Shown piece by piece: positions 54,842-63,388 of a stretch of DNA of 64,000 nt. Position numbers and translations under genes: made by a program. Source of the stretch: Candidatus Thiovulum stygium (GTDB taxonomy: Bacteria; Campylobacterota; Campylobacteria; Campylobacterales; Thiovulaceae); NCBI GenBank assembly GCA_021582295.1, contig CP091137.1, positions 1,258,001 to 1,322,000 of the forward strand, written 5' to 3'. The notes beneath the pieces were generated by a model, which searched no databases, had not been told where the DNA came from, and saw only the letters and a list, made by a program, of their open reading frames with translations. Position 1 is the stretch's first letter. Each line of letters opens with the position of its first letter.

Positions 54842-56025
54842 TTAATTTAAAATTTTTTGCTCTTTTATCCCTTCTGTTATTTATTTTTTCGGCATCATTT
54901 GTAAATTCGATAGAACAAATGATGTTGAATAGCGAAATCGTAGAAATGACAGAAATTGCTTCAAATAGTAATTCAAATAATAAAAATTTTTCAATAGAAC
55001 AACGAGAAGAATTAGAAAAATATTATATATATTTAAAAAATAGTAGTGGTGAAATTATTCTTAAACGAGATATTACAGCTTTAAAAAACTATTCGGATTA
55101 TATAGCGATATTAATATATTCTGCTAACTTTGGCATATTAATTGTAATTTATATATTTGCAGAAATTCTTTCACGAGAAACTCGAGAACCTGTTTTAAAA
55201 CTTAATAGATATATAAAAAATATTAATGAAAAATCTATTGAAGAAATCCCAGTTAATGAATTACCTCAAGAATTTCATTTATTAGCAAACACTTTAAATG
55301 AATTACTTTATCGTATAAATAATTTTATATTTTCTCAAAAAGAGCTTTTTATTGGAGCTTCACACGAATTAAAAACTCCTTTAGCCGTTATAAAATTAAA
55401 AAATCAAGTAACTCTTTTGAGAAAAAGAACCTCAGAAGAATATATTGAAGTTTTAAAACTCACCAATGAAAAAATAGATGAAATGAATCGTGTCGTTAGT
55501 GATGTTTTAAATATTGGTCGTCAAGAATCTGCTCAATTTGAACCTCCAGTTGAGTTAGATGTTATTAAATTTTTAAATAGTCGTTTTAGAGATTTTAAAA
55601 TTTTAGCTGAATCTCAAGATAAGATTCTTTTATCTAATTTAGAACCTAATGAATTTTATGCTTCGATTCAAGAGACTCTTTTACATCAAATAATTCAAAA
55701 TTTTCTTCAAAATGCCCTTAAATTTACTCCAAAAAGTAAAAAAATAGAACTAATTAGTAAAACAAATTCTTATGGACATCTTGTAATTGAAGTAATTGAT
55801 GAAGGAATTGGTGTCGATGAAAAAGCTGATCTTTTTGCTCCTTTTAATAGAAAAGGTGAAAAATCAGGTGTCGGACTAGGTCTATTTATTGCAAAAAGTG
55901 CAGCTGATGCAATGGGATCAAAAATTTATGTCAAAAATAGAGTTGATGGTTTGAATGGAACAATTGCAGGAATTGAACTAAAAACTCGTCCAGTTTGTCA
56001 AGTAAGTTTTAATATAGGAGTTTAA
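54820..56025 (+). CDS. Membrane sensor histidine kinase
   Basis: TTG start inside the response regulator. Two membrane helices (about 8-28 and 90-115) enclose a short periplasmic loop of about 60 residues rich in Ser and Asn. The HisKA box is ASHELKTPLAVIK with the phospho-acceptor His; the ATPase has NFLQNALKF (N), DEGIGV (G1) and KSGVGLGLFIAKS (G2). The small periplasmic loop suggests sensing of a small ligand or membrane state. It pairs with the upstream regulator. Confidence 0.9.
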   Translation: MFSKTGLVNLKFFALLSLLLFIFSASFVNSIEQMMLNSEIVEMTEIASNSNSNNKNFSIEQREELEKYYIYLKNSSGEIILKRDITALKNYSDYIAILIYSANFGILIVIYIFAEILSRETREPVLKLNRYIKNINEKSIEEIPVNELPQEFHLLANTLNELLYRINNFIFSQKELFIGASHELKTPLAVIKLKNQVTLLRKRTSEEYIEVLKLTNEKIDEMNRVVSDVLNIGRQESAQFEPPVELDVIKFLNSRFRDFKILAESQDKILLSNLEPNEFYASIQETLLHQIIQNFLQNALKFTPKSKKIELISKTNSYGHLVIEVIDEGIGVDEKADLFAPFNRKGEKSGVGLGLFIAKSAADAMGSKIYVKNRVDGLNGTIAGIELKTRPVCQVSFNIGV

Positions 56026-56027
56026 TT

Positions 56028-56483
56028 TTGGTCAGTAATAATAAAAAAGTTTTTCATGACTATTTTATTGAAGAAAAATTTGAAACTGGAATTGTTTTAA
56101 TGGGTGGCGAAGTTAAAGCAATTAGAGCTGGAAAAGTTAATCTTCGTGATAGTTATATAAGAATCGAACGGGGCGAAATGTGGCTTATTCAAGCTCATAT
56201 AAGCTATCTTGATACAACTCATGCATCTTTTAGACATGATGAAATTAGAAAAAGAAAATTGCTTATGCATAAACTTGAAATAAAAAGATTATTTGGCAAA
56301 ATTTCTAAAAGTAAATTAACTTTAGTTCCAACTAAATTATATATAAATGAAAAAAATCTAGTTAAAGTTGAAGTTGCTCTTGCTTCAGGAAAACAACTTC
56401 ATGATAAAAGACAAAGTCTAAAAGAGAAAGATTTAAAACGAGAAAGTTTAACTGCAGTTAAAAATTTCTCTAAAGAGAATTAA
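56028..56483 (+). CDS. smpB: SsrA-binding protein SmpB
   Basis: tmRNA partner in trans-translation. TTG start two bases after the kinase gene. HDYFIEEKFETGIVLMGGEV, KVNLRDSYIRIERGEMWLIQ, LLMHKLEIKRL and the basic C-terminal HDKRQSLKEKDLKRE are diagnostic. 151 residues. No tmRNA gene is seen in the window. Confidence 0.95.
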   Translation: MVSNNKKVFHDYFIEEKFETGIVLMGGEVKAIRAGKVNLRDSYIRIERGEMWLIQAHISYLDTTHASFRHDEIRKRKLLMHKLEIKRLFGKISKSKLTLVPTKLYINEKNLVKVEVALASGKQLHDKRQSLKEKDLKRESLTAVKNFSKEN

Positions 56484-56494
56484 ATAAATTTAGA

Positions 56495-56582
56495 TATAAT
56501 TTCAAAATTCGCGGTTTCGCATATTGTTTAATATGTCCATTTCGAGAATATTTATTCTCTTATAGAAAGTGGGTAATGTATA
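56495..56582 (+). promoter_or_regulatory. rpsU promoter and hairpin-rich 5' leader
   Basis: TATAAT at 56495-56500 is followed by a leader of about 75 bases with three small hairpins: GCGGTTTCGC, CATATT-GTTT-AATATG, and GAGAATA-TTT-ATTCTC. A GTGGG site precedes the ATG. Such structure is more than the neighbouring genes have and could mediate translational control of S21. Confidence 0.45.
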
Positions 56583-56795
56583 ATGCCTGGTATAATACTT
56601 CGACCTGACGACAATTTTGATATAGCATATAGAAGATTTAAAAAACAAGTTGATCGAAATTTAGTTGTTACTGAATCTCGAGCTAGAAGATTTCATGAAA
56701 CAGCAACTGAAAAACGAAAAAAAGATAAAATCAATGCTAGAAAAAAAATCCTCAAAAAAATATATATGATGAAAAGATACGAATCAAAACTCTAA
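56583..56795 (+). CDS. rpsU: 30S ribosomal protein S21
   Basis: 70 residues, with the S21 pattern: [20 protein letters not shown] then [17 protein letters not shown] and the basic end [20 protein letters not shown]. Its own promoter and leader lie directly upstream. Functions in translation initiation on the small subunit. Confidence 0.95.
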   Translation: MPGIILRPDDNFDIAYRRFKKQVDRNLVVTESRARRFHETATEKRKKDKINARKKILKKIYMMKRYESKL

Positions 56796-56877
56796 AATAA
56801 TTTTTTGTTGTTAAAATAGTCAAAACTCTCTCAAAAACCTCATCACGACTTCATTTATATTGTTTCGTTTGTTTCAC

Positions 56878-57004
56878 GGAATGGTCAAAGACCATTCCCT
56901 ACATTTTAATAATTATTACTTTTTATATCTTGGTTTATTGCTTTTTGAATTGATTTCGTTTGCTTTGAGTTTGTTCTTTATATCTAAATATCTAAAATAA
57001 ATAA
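56878..57004. repeat. Dispersed repeat with hairpin, shared with 15.2 kb
   Basis: Begins with the hairpin GGAATGGTC-AAA-GACCATTCC (56878-56898), then CTACATTTTAATAATT and a tail TTTCGTTTGCTTTGAGTTTG...AAATAAATAAGAA. The same order, partly degenerate and interrupted by other palindromes, is present at 15192-15415. The upstream part 56796-56877 carries an ACCTCATC (56837). The repeat looks like an extragenic mobile or REP-type element. Confidence 0.6.
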
Positions 57005-57031
57005 GAAATTAGATATCAAAATTTTTGACTT

Positions 57032-57306
57032 GAGCTTTTTGGCAGGGTGCGATTTGAAATCGATACCTTGCAAACAAAAGGTGGAAATCAAGAAGCAAAA
57101 TGCAAAATAATTCTATCGAAACTTTTTTAGAATTCATAGATAATGAATTTAGAGTTTCACATCGTGTCATTGCAGAAAAAACAGACAATTTAGAAAAAAG
57201 CATTTCAAAGTTAATAGCTAATTACATCGATAAGCTCGAGCTTTTTGGCAGGGTGCGATTTGAAATCGATACCTTGCAAACAAAAGGTGGAAATCAAGAA
57301 GCAAAA
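57032..57306 (+). repeat. 69-bp direct repeat, outside and inside the Rha gene
   Basis: 57032-57100 and 57238-57306 are essentially identical, starting GAGCTTTTTGGCAGGGTGCG. The second copy lies in the Rha-like coding sequence; the first ends at its ATG. The upstream copy is a stray duplication of coding DNA, probably left by a recombination or insertion event. Confidence 0.8.
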
Positions 57307-57831
57307 ACCTATTATCTAAACGAACCTCAAGCAACTTTACTTTTAACTTTTATGCGAAATAATGAAATTATTATTGAGTTCAAAGTTCGTCTTGTTAAAG
57401 AGTTTTATCGAATGCGAAAAGAAATTAACAATACTGAAACATCTTATCAACATGTTCAAACTCAAAACGAAACTTTTGATCTCGATTTTTACACTCAAGA
57501 AATTGAAAAGATTTTCAAACTTGTTAAACTTATTAATTCTCAAAATATCAAAGATTTATATTTTGCTGATAATTTATCTAAAACTTTAAATATAAAATCG
57601 CCGTTCGAACTTCTCAAAATCGAGATCAAGAACTATTATTTAATCCCTACAGAATTAGGTAAATTTATAAATGCTTCACCAGTTGAGATTAATAAAATTC
57701 TCGAATTAAAAGGTTTGCAACTTCGCGAAAATGGAGTTTGGCATTTAACTGAAAAAGGTCGTGATTTCGGTATTGAATTTAAAAATGGTAGTTTTATTCA
57801 AATTAAATGGAGACTTGAATCGATTATTTAA
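57100..57831 (+). CDS. Rha-family phage regulatory protein
   Basis: The N-terminal part carries the Rha pattern: a conserved TYYLNEPQATLLLTFMRNNE, then IIEFKVRLVKEFYRMRKEIN, as in phage antirepressor/regulator proteins. The C-terminal 110 residues have a winged-helix-like end (FINASPVEINKILELKGLQL, WHLTEKGRDFGIEFKNGSFI). No other phage gene is near, so it is a domesticated or leftover prophage gene. A 69-bp copy of its own interior lies directly upstream of the start, so the start could be affected. It is followed by an inverted GATGAGGT pair. Confidence 0.75.
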   Translation: MQNNSIETFLEFIDNEFRVSHRVIAEKTDNLEKSISKLIANYIDKLELFGRVRFEIDTLQTKGGNQEAKTYYLNEPQATLLLTFMRNNEIIIEFKVRLVKEFYRMRKEINNTETSYQHVQTQNETFDLDFYTQEIEKIFKLVKLINSQNIKDLYFADNLSKTLNIKSPFELLKIEIKNYYLIPTELGKFINASPVEINKILELKGLQLRENGVWHLTEKGRDFGIEFKNGSFIQIKWRLESII

Positions 57832-57840
57832 TTTGTTTTC

Positions 57841-57874
57841 GATGAGGTCGAATTTTTAAATTCTCAACCTCATC
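57841..57874. terminator. Inverted GATGAGGT pair, convergent terminator
   Basis: GATGAGGT (57841-57848) and ACCTCATC (57867-57874), 18-base AT-rich loop (including AATTTTTAAATT), between the convergent Rha-like and guaB genes. The stem begins nine bases after the Rha stop. Confidence 0.65.
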
Positions 57875-57906
57875 AATAATTAATTAGTAGATAGTTTTAG
57901 AACTTT

Positions 57907-59352
57907 TTATATATGATAATTTGGAGCTTCTTCTGTGATAATTACATCATGAACATGACTCTCTTTTAATCCTGCTGTTGTAATTTCAACAAATTCCGCA
58001 TTTTCCCAAAATGCAGTAATATCTTTTGAACCACAATAACCCATTGAAGATCTTAACCCGCCAACAAGTTGATGAATGATTGCACCGATTGAACCTCTAT
58101 ATGGAACTCGACCTTCAATTCCTTCAGGAACAAGTTTATCTGAAGCAGTTCCCTCTTGAAAATATCGATCATTGCTACCTCGTTTCATAGCTCCAATACT
58201 TCCCATACCTCGATATGATTTATATTGACGACCATTTAACATGATTACATCACCTGGAGATTCATCAGTTCCAGCAAGTAATGAACCAATCATAACAGTT
58301 GAAGCACCAATTGCGAGAGCTTTTGCAACATCACCAGAATATTTAATTCCGCCATCAGCAATAATTGGAATATTATGATTTCTACCCTCTTCGGCACATT
58401 CATCGATGGCACTAATTTGAGGAATTCCAACACCAGCAACAATTCGAGTGGTGCAAATACTACCTGGTCCGATTCCAACTTTTATAGCATCAGCTCCAGC
58501 TTCGATTAAAGCTCGTGTTCCTTCTCGAGTTGCAACATTTCCAGCAATAATATCAACAGATAATTCACTTTTTATAGCTTTAATCGTATCTATAATTCCT
58601 TTTGAATGTCCGTGAGCAGAATCAAGAACAATAACATCAACTCCAGCATTAACTAAAGCTCTTGCTCTATCAATTTGACCGACACCAATAGCACCACCAA
58701 CAAGAAGACGACCAAAATTATCTTTTACAGCATTTGGATAATCTTTTCGCTTTTTAATATCTTTAATCGTAACAAGACCTCTTAAATGGTTATCACCATC
58801 GACAATAGGTAATTTTTCGATTCTATTTTTATTCATAATCTCTTCAGCTTCACTTAACACAATGCCTTCAAGAGCTGTTTTTAAAGGCATTGGAGTCATT
58901 GCATCTTTAACAAGTTTTGTCATATCTATTTCGAATCGCATATCTCGACTTGTAATAATACCAATTAAAGTATTATTTAAATCGACAACTGGGATACCAG
59001 AAATTCTTAATTCATCCATAAGTGCTTTTGCATCACCAAGAGTAGAATCAGGATAGATATAAACAGGATCTAGTATGATTCCACTTTCACTTTTCTTAAC
59101 TCGTTTAATCTCTTTAACTTGAGCTTCAATATCCATATTTTTATGAATAATTCCAATACCACCTAGTCTAGCCATTTTAACAGCAGTTCGTGCTTCCGTA
59201 ACGGTATCCATAGCAGCAGATATAAAAGGTATATTGAGTTCAATATTTCGAGTGAGTCGTGTTTTAACTGATACCTCTTTCGGTAATACTTCAGAGTATT
59301 GAGGGACAAGTAAAATATCTTCAAAGGTCAATGCCCGTTTTCTTAATCGCAT
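57907..59352 (-). CDS. guaB: IMP dehydrogenase
   Basis: Makes XMP for guanine nucleotide synthesis. The start at 59352 gives [20 protein letters not shown], with AGGA upstream; an earlier in-frame ATG at 59388 adds 12 residues without support. Two CBS domains lie at about 95-200 ([20 protein letters not shown]). The catalytic cysteine is in [15 protein letters not shown], the flap in [19 protein letters not shown]. About 480 residues, normal length. Confidence 0.96.
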   Translation of the reverse strand: MRLRKRALTFEDILLVPQYSEVLPKEVSVKTRLTRNIELNIPFISAAMDTVTEARTAVKMARLGGIGIIHKNMDIEAQVKEIKRVKKSESGIILDPVYIYPDSTLGDAKALMDELRISGIPVVDLNNTLIGIITSRDMRFEIDMTKLVKDAMTPMPLKTALEGIVLSEAEEIMNKNRIEKLPIVDGDNHLRGLVTIKDIKKRKDYPNAVKDNFGRLLVGGAIGVGQIDRARALVNAGVDVIVLDSAHGHSKGIIDTIKAIKSELSVDIIAGNVATREGTRALIEAGADAIKVGIGPGSICTTRIVAGVGIPQISAIDECAEEGRNHNIPIIADGGIKYSGDVAKALAIGASTVMIGSLLAGTDESPGDVIMLNGRQYKSYRGMGSIGAMKRGSNDRYFQEGTASDKLVPEGIEGRVPYRGSIGAIIHQLVGGLRSSMGYCGSKDITAFWENAEFVEITTAGLKESHVHDVIITEEAPNYHI

Positions 59353-59538
59353 GTTAAATATCCTAATTCTAGAAATTTTTAATCTCAAATTTTACCATAC
59401 ATCAAAGTAAAATAAAAAAACTATATAAAAAAGTTAATTTTATATAAATTATTTTATTTTTTACTTTTACTAATAATTTATACAAAAAAACTTTATAAAA
59501 GTGATATGAAAATTGATAATATTCATTAAATTAATATA

Positions 59539-60368
59539 ATGAAACAGAGAGGCAACGATACAATATTGAGAAATAAAATACAAAAAAACAGATTGTTTAA
59601 TCGATTAAAATATATAGAGTTTATATTTTTTTATCAAATTCACTTTTTGCAACTGATGAAGTAGAGTTAAAATATGAAGTTAGAGAGACTTTTTATTTTC
59701 CAGATGATAGAAGTGAATGGAACAATACTGATATTATTACTAATAAAGAGGCTATTAATAATAATGTAGTTATAGAAGTTAATGATAGTAATCATACTAA
59801 TAAAGTTAATAGTTCTCAAAAAATTGTTAAGAATAATTTGATCGAAAACAATCAAACGAAAAAATATAATATTCTTGAAGATAAAAACTTAACTAAATAT
59901 AGCTCTTTTTATATTAATATAAAAGTAGAAAAGACTCAAATGTTATTTTATGGTGTTTCAGAAGATGGTAATAAAACTTTAATTAAAAAATATAGAGTTT
60001 CAACGGCTAAAAAAAATACTGAATATCCAAGAGGCGAAGGACTTGCATATAAAATCGAACTTGATCCGTGGTGGTATCCAACACCAATGACTCGAGAATC
60101 ATTTAAGGCAAGAGGTATAGAATTACCTCTAAAGGTTCAACCTGGTAATCCAAATAATTTTATGGGAGAATTTAAAATTTATTTGACTCATAATTTAGCA
60201 CCTTTTGGAGAGGTTTATCGAATTCATGGCACATTATCTTCAAAAACAATTGGAAGTCGAGAAACTGGAGGTTGTGTAAGAATGAATAATAAGGAAGGTA
60301 AAGATTTAGCGACTAAACTTAAAGATGAGTTGAATAGTGGGAAAAAAATAGTTGTAAATTTTGAATAG
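59539..60368 (+). CDS. YkuD-type L,D-transpeptidase; apparent frameshift in the signal peptide
   Basis: The C-terminal YkuD domain has the catalytic signature HGTLSSKTIGSRETGGCVRM and ends KKIVVNFE. It forms 3-3 cross-links or attaches proteins to peptidoglycan. The frame is open to about 59600 but lacks a good start there. From ATG 59539 (or TTG 59566) the reading RNKIQKNRLFNRLKYIEFIF meets a T7 run (59626-59632). One more T gives FFLSNSLFATDEVELKYEV, a complete signal peptide. The unrepaired downstream frame starts only at TTG 59838 and lacks export signals. The linker is Asn-rich. Confidence 0.78.
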
Positions 60369-60389
60369 TTAGATCTAAATGGAATAAAC

Positions 60390-60427
60390 ACCTCATCGAA
60401 ATCGAAAGCAAATGATAATGATGAGGT
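60390..60427. terminator. Inverted GATGAGGT pair, convergent terminator
   Basis: ACCTCATC (60390-60397) and GATGAGGT (60420-60427), extended by one base pair on the outer side (ACACCTCATC / GATGAGGTGT), followed by TTTT. It lies between the convergent L,D-transpeptidase and mutS2 genes. Confidence 0.7.
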
Positions 60428-60449
60428 GTTTTAGCTTATTTTCCATTGA

Positions 60450-62690
60450 TTACAGCATTACTAATTTTGCTCCAACTCCGCCTTGATTTGGTGGAGCATC
60501 ACCGAACCATTTCACACTTGGATGAACTCTTAAAAATTCGATAACAGCTTTTGCAAGAATTCCGCTACCTATACCGTGAGTTATATAAATTTCAGCAAAA
60601 CCATTAATTAGTGCATCAGAAATAAATTGGTCAAGCTCTTCGAGAGCATCTTCTCGTCGTTTGCCATGTAAATCAAGAAATATATTTCCAGAATTATTTT
60701 CACGAATAAAAGAATAACTTTTACTATATGTCTTGCCACTCTTTTCAGGTGCAAGAGCTAACTGTTCTCGCTTCAGATCAATTTTCATTCCACCAATTTC
60801 AACTTGATAGAATTTCCCTTTTATAGAAATGATTTTTCCTCTATTAGATTTATAAACAACCTCGTCACCAATTTTTAATTGAATTTCCATACTATTGGCT
60901 CGATTTTGTTCATTTTCTATACTTTCGTTTTTATCTTTTGGCAATAATTTATTAGCTGTTGTCATATGTCTATGCGAACCAGAAATATCATTTTCTTTAA
61001 TAACAGATTTAATTGCAGATTTTGCCTCTTCAATAGCTCCACTATAAATTTGACGAACTTCTTCCCGTTTGACTTCAATTCCACTTAGAAATTTATCTCG
61101 AGCAATTAAAAGTTCATTTTCTGTTTTTGCGATATTTTCAAGTTTTCGAGATAATTCGTCCCGTTTTTCCATCAATTCTCGCTCTAAATTTGCACCTTTT
61201 TCTATAAGTTCATTTAGTTTATGTTGATCATCGCCATATAATTTTTTTGCTTCATTCACAATTGTCGCAGGAATTCCATATCGTTCGGCAGTTTCAAAAG
61301 CATAGCTTTTTCCGACGATGCCCTGCAAAAATCTATATGTCGGTATTCGTCGCTCTTCGTCATAAAGTGCTGCTACAAGTTCAACTTCATTGTTTCCACC
61401 GAGCAATGAAGCCAATCTTTTATGGTGTGTCGTGATAACAATTTTTGATTCGCGATCCATTAATTTTTCGATTAAAACTTTGAAAAGTGCTGAAGCTTCA
61501 TCAGCATCAGTTCCAAGTTCAACCTCATCGATTCCAATCAATTGGCGATCTTTCGATAATAAATTTGCAAAAGCGACCATTCTTCCCGCAAAAGTTGAAA
61601 TATCAAAATTTACATTTTGTGGATCATCTATAACTGCTTCTATATTTTTAAATTTTCCAATTACTGAATTATATGGATCAATTCGCATCGGAATTAAGTT
61701 TTTTGCTAAATATACAACTGCTAATATAGATTTTAAAAGCATTGTTTTTCCACCAGCATTTACTCCAGTAATCAAAAGGACTTTGTGAGAAAAATCGATA
61801 GATAGAGGTTTTGGAGAATGTTGTATTGCAGGATGATAAAAATTAGCGATTTTAATCGTCTGTTCTTTAACTGGTTGAACAAATTGTAAATCGCGAGATT
61901 TTGCAAAAAAAATTCGTGCCTGATAATGATCAAAACGATCAAATTCACGATCAATAAATTTCAAAAATGGAACAAAACTAGATAATTTTTTAGAGATATC
62001 TCTACGATAAGTTAAATAAATAGATTCTCGTTCAGCTTCATAATCTCTTATTTTTTTAGAAATATGCGAAATATTATCTGGTGCAATATAAAAAAATCCA
62101 GAACCACTTCGCCCAATAATTTCACCTTTTACAGCACTTTGAAAACCACCTTTCATTAAAAGAGCTTCTCGTTCATTTAAAAAATGTATTTGTGTATCAA
62201 CCAAATATTCAATTACTTTTTGCGAATGCAATAAATTATATAAATTATTTCGAATATCTTCTCGAGCTTGAGCAATTCCAATTGAAATTGAAACAAGTCT
62301 TTCATCGCTAGAATCTCTAAATTTTCCATCTTCAATAAAAAGCATATTTATATCGAAAAAGTATTCTGGGATTAATATTTTTTCTAGCCAATCACGAAGA
62401 ATTCCAGCTTTAAATTCAACACCTTTTAAATATATAAAATATCTTATAATTTTTACGATATCAAATATTTGAGTTAAACTTAAAACTCCAAATTTGCGAA
62501 CTGCTGAAATCGATTCCCAGATATCAATAGTTGGAGGTGGCGGATTAAACGAAACAGTTTCAAGTTCTTTTAAATATAATAAATGCTGACTAATATCTCC
62601 ATCAAAATCTATATCTCTATCTCTACTAAAAAATTTTTTAAAATCATTAATAAATTTTTCTAAATCTAATTTAGCTTCTAATTCTTTCAA
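60450..62690 (-). CDS. mutS2: MutS2 with C-terminal Smr domain
   Basis: 746 residues. A MutS-type ATPase core has GVNAGGKTMLLKS (Walker A, about residue 313), IDEVELGTDADEASAL (Walker B/signature) and TTHHKRL. A coiled-coil region follows (about 500-580). A KOW-like segment IGDEVVYKSNRGKI and the Smr nuclease domain (LDLHGKRREDALEELDQFIS, ITHGIGSGIL) complete MutS2. It acts on branched DNA or stalled ribosomes, not in mismatch repair. The stop precedes the terminator at 60427. One ACCTCATC copy at 61522 sits in IDEVE. tmk is 2 bases upstream. Confidence 0.95.
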   Translation of the reverse strand: MKELEAKLDLEKFINDFKKFFSRDRDIDFDGDISQHLLYLKELETVSFNPPPPTIDIWESISAVRKFGVLSLTQIFDIVKIIRYFIYLKGVEFKAGILRDWLEKILIPEYFFDINMLFIEDGKFRDSSDERLVSISIGIAQAREDIRNNLYNLLHSQKVIEYLVDTQIHFLNEREALLMKGGFQSAVKGEIIGRSGSGFFYIAPDNISHISKKIRDYEAERESIYLTYRRDISKKLSSFVPFLKFIDREFDRFDHYQARIFFAKSRDLQFVQPVKEQTIKIANFYHPAIQHSPKPLSIDFSHKVLLITGVNAGGKTMLLKSILAVVYLAKNLIPMRIDPYNSVIGKFKNIEAVIDDPQNVNFDISTFAGRMVAFANLLSKDRQLIGIDEVELGTDADEASALFKVLIEKLMDRESKIVITTHHKRLASLLGGNNEVELVAALYDEERRIPTYRFLQGIVGKSYAFETAERYGIPATIVNEAKKLYGDDQHKLNELIEKGANLERELMEKRDELSRKLENIAKTENELLIARDKFLSGIEVKREEVRQIYSGAIEEAKSAIKSVIKENDISGSHRHMTTANKLLPKDKNESIENEQNRANSMEIQLKIGDEVVYKSNRGKIISIKGKFYQVEIGGMKIDLKREQLALAPEKSGKTYSKSYSFIRENNSGNIFLDLHGKRREDALEELDQFISDALINGFAEIYITHGIGSGILAKAVIEFLRVHPSVKWFGDAPPNQGGVGAKLVML

Positions 62691-62692
62691 TT

Positions 62693-63292
62693 TTATATAC
62701 CACTAATTTTATTTAAAATCGCATTGACAATTTGTTTATGAATATCCATTTCGTTATCAGTAGCATTTATTACAAGAGTTTGAACATTTAGTTCTTTTGG
62801 CAAATTTAATAATCTAGTTTGAATAGAAAGAGCATATTCTATACCTCTTTTTTCAATTTTATCGGGAGATCGTTTATTTAATCTATTTAAGAGTTCAGAT
62901 TTACTGATTTCAAAAAAGATTACCAAATTTGGAAGCATATTTTCAATAACTTCTAAATTTGTATTTATAATAAAATTTTGAGAAAGTTTACCACTTTCCA
63001 AACCATAAGCAATACCAGAAAAAAGAGATCTATCACTAATAAGCAATTTATTATATTTTTGAGCAGGTTTTATAATTTGGTGATAATGTTCGCTTCGATC
63101 AGCTAAAAATAGCAAAAATTCTGTCATATCAGCTAATTTATTATCTTTATGTAATAAAATCTCTCTAATTGTAAGTCCGAAATTTGTTCCACCCGGCTCT
63201 CGAGTAAAAACTGCCTCTTGAAATTTAGCTTTTAAAAGTTCAATTTGAGTTGTTTTTCCAACAAGATCGATACCTTCAAGTGCAATATACAT
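62693..63292 (-). CDS. tmk: Thymidylate kinase
   Basis: Phosphorylates dTMP to dTDP. P-loop LEGIDLVGKTTQ (about residues 4-15; Ile-Asp-Leu-Val replaces the more common Gly-Asp-Gly-Ala-Gly form), TREPGGT (DR/E motif region), DRSLFSGIAY and a LID-like SPDKIEKRG segment. 199 residues. The gene directly precedes mutS2, two bases apart, so co-transcription is likely. Confidence 0.93.
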   Translation of the reverse strand: MYIALEGIDLVGKTTQIELLKAKFQEAVFTREPGGTNFGLTIREILLHKDNKLADMTEFLLFLADRSEHYHQIIKPAQKYNKLLISDRSLFSGIAYGLESGKLSQNFIINTNLEVIENMLPNLVIFFEISKSELLNRLNKRSPDKIEKRGIEYALSIQTRLLNLPKELNVQTLVINATDNEMDIHKQIVNAILNKISGI

Positions 63293-63356
63293 TTTAATCC
63301 TTTTTTATAAATTTGCAAGAATTATTTTTACTTAAGTCTTATTTAAGATTTCTATT

Positions 63357-63380
63357 TTTTCCGTGCGACAACACGGAAAA
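63357..63380. terminator. Terminator hairpin between coaBC and tmk
   Basis: TTTTCCGTG (63357-63365) and CACGGAAAA (63372-63380) form a perfect 9-bp stem with loop CGACAA, flanked by T- and A-runs, so it can terminate on either strand. It lies 8 bases after the coaBC stop. Confidence 0.75.
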
Positions 63381-63388
63381 TTCAACAA

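Noticed and set aside
61390-61788. 132-residue plus-strand frame
   Set aside because: Antisense to the MutS2 ATPase core, which has all expected motifs.
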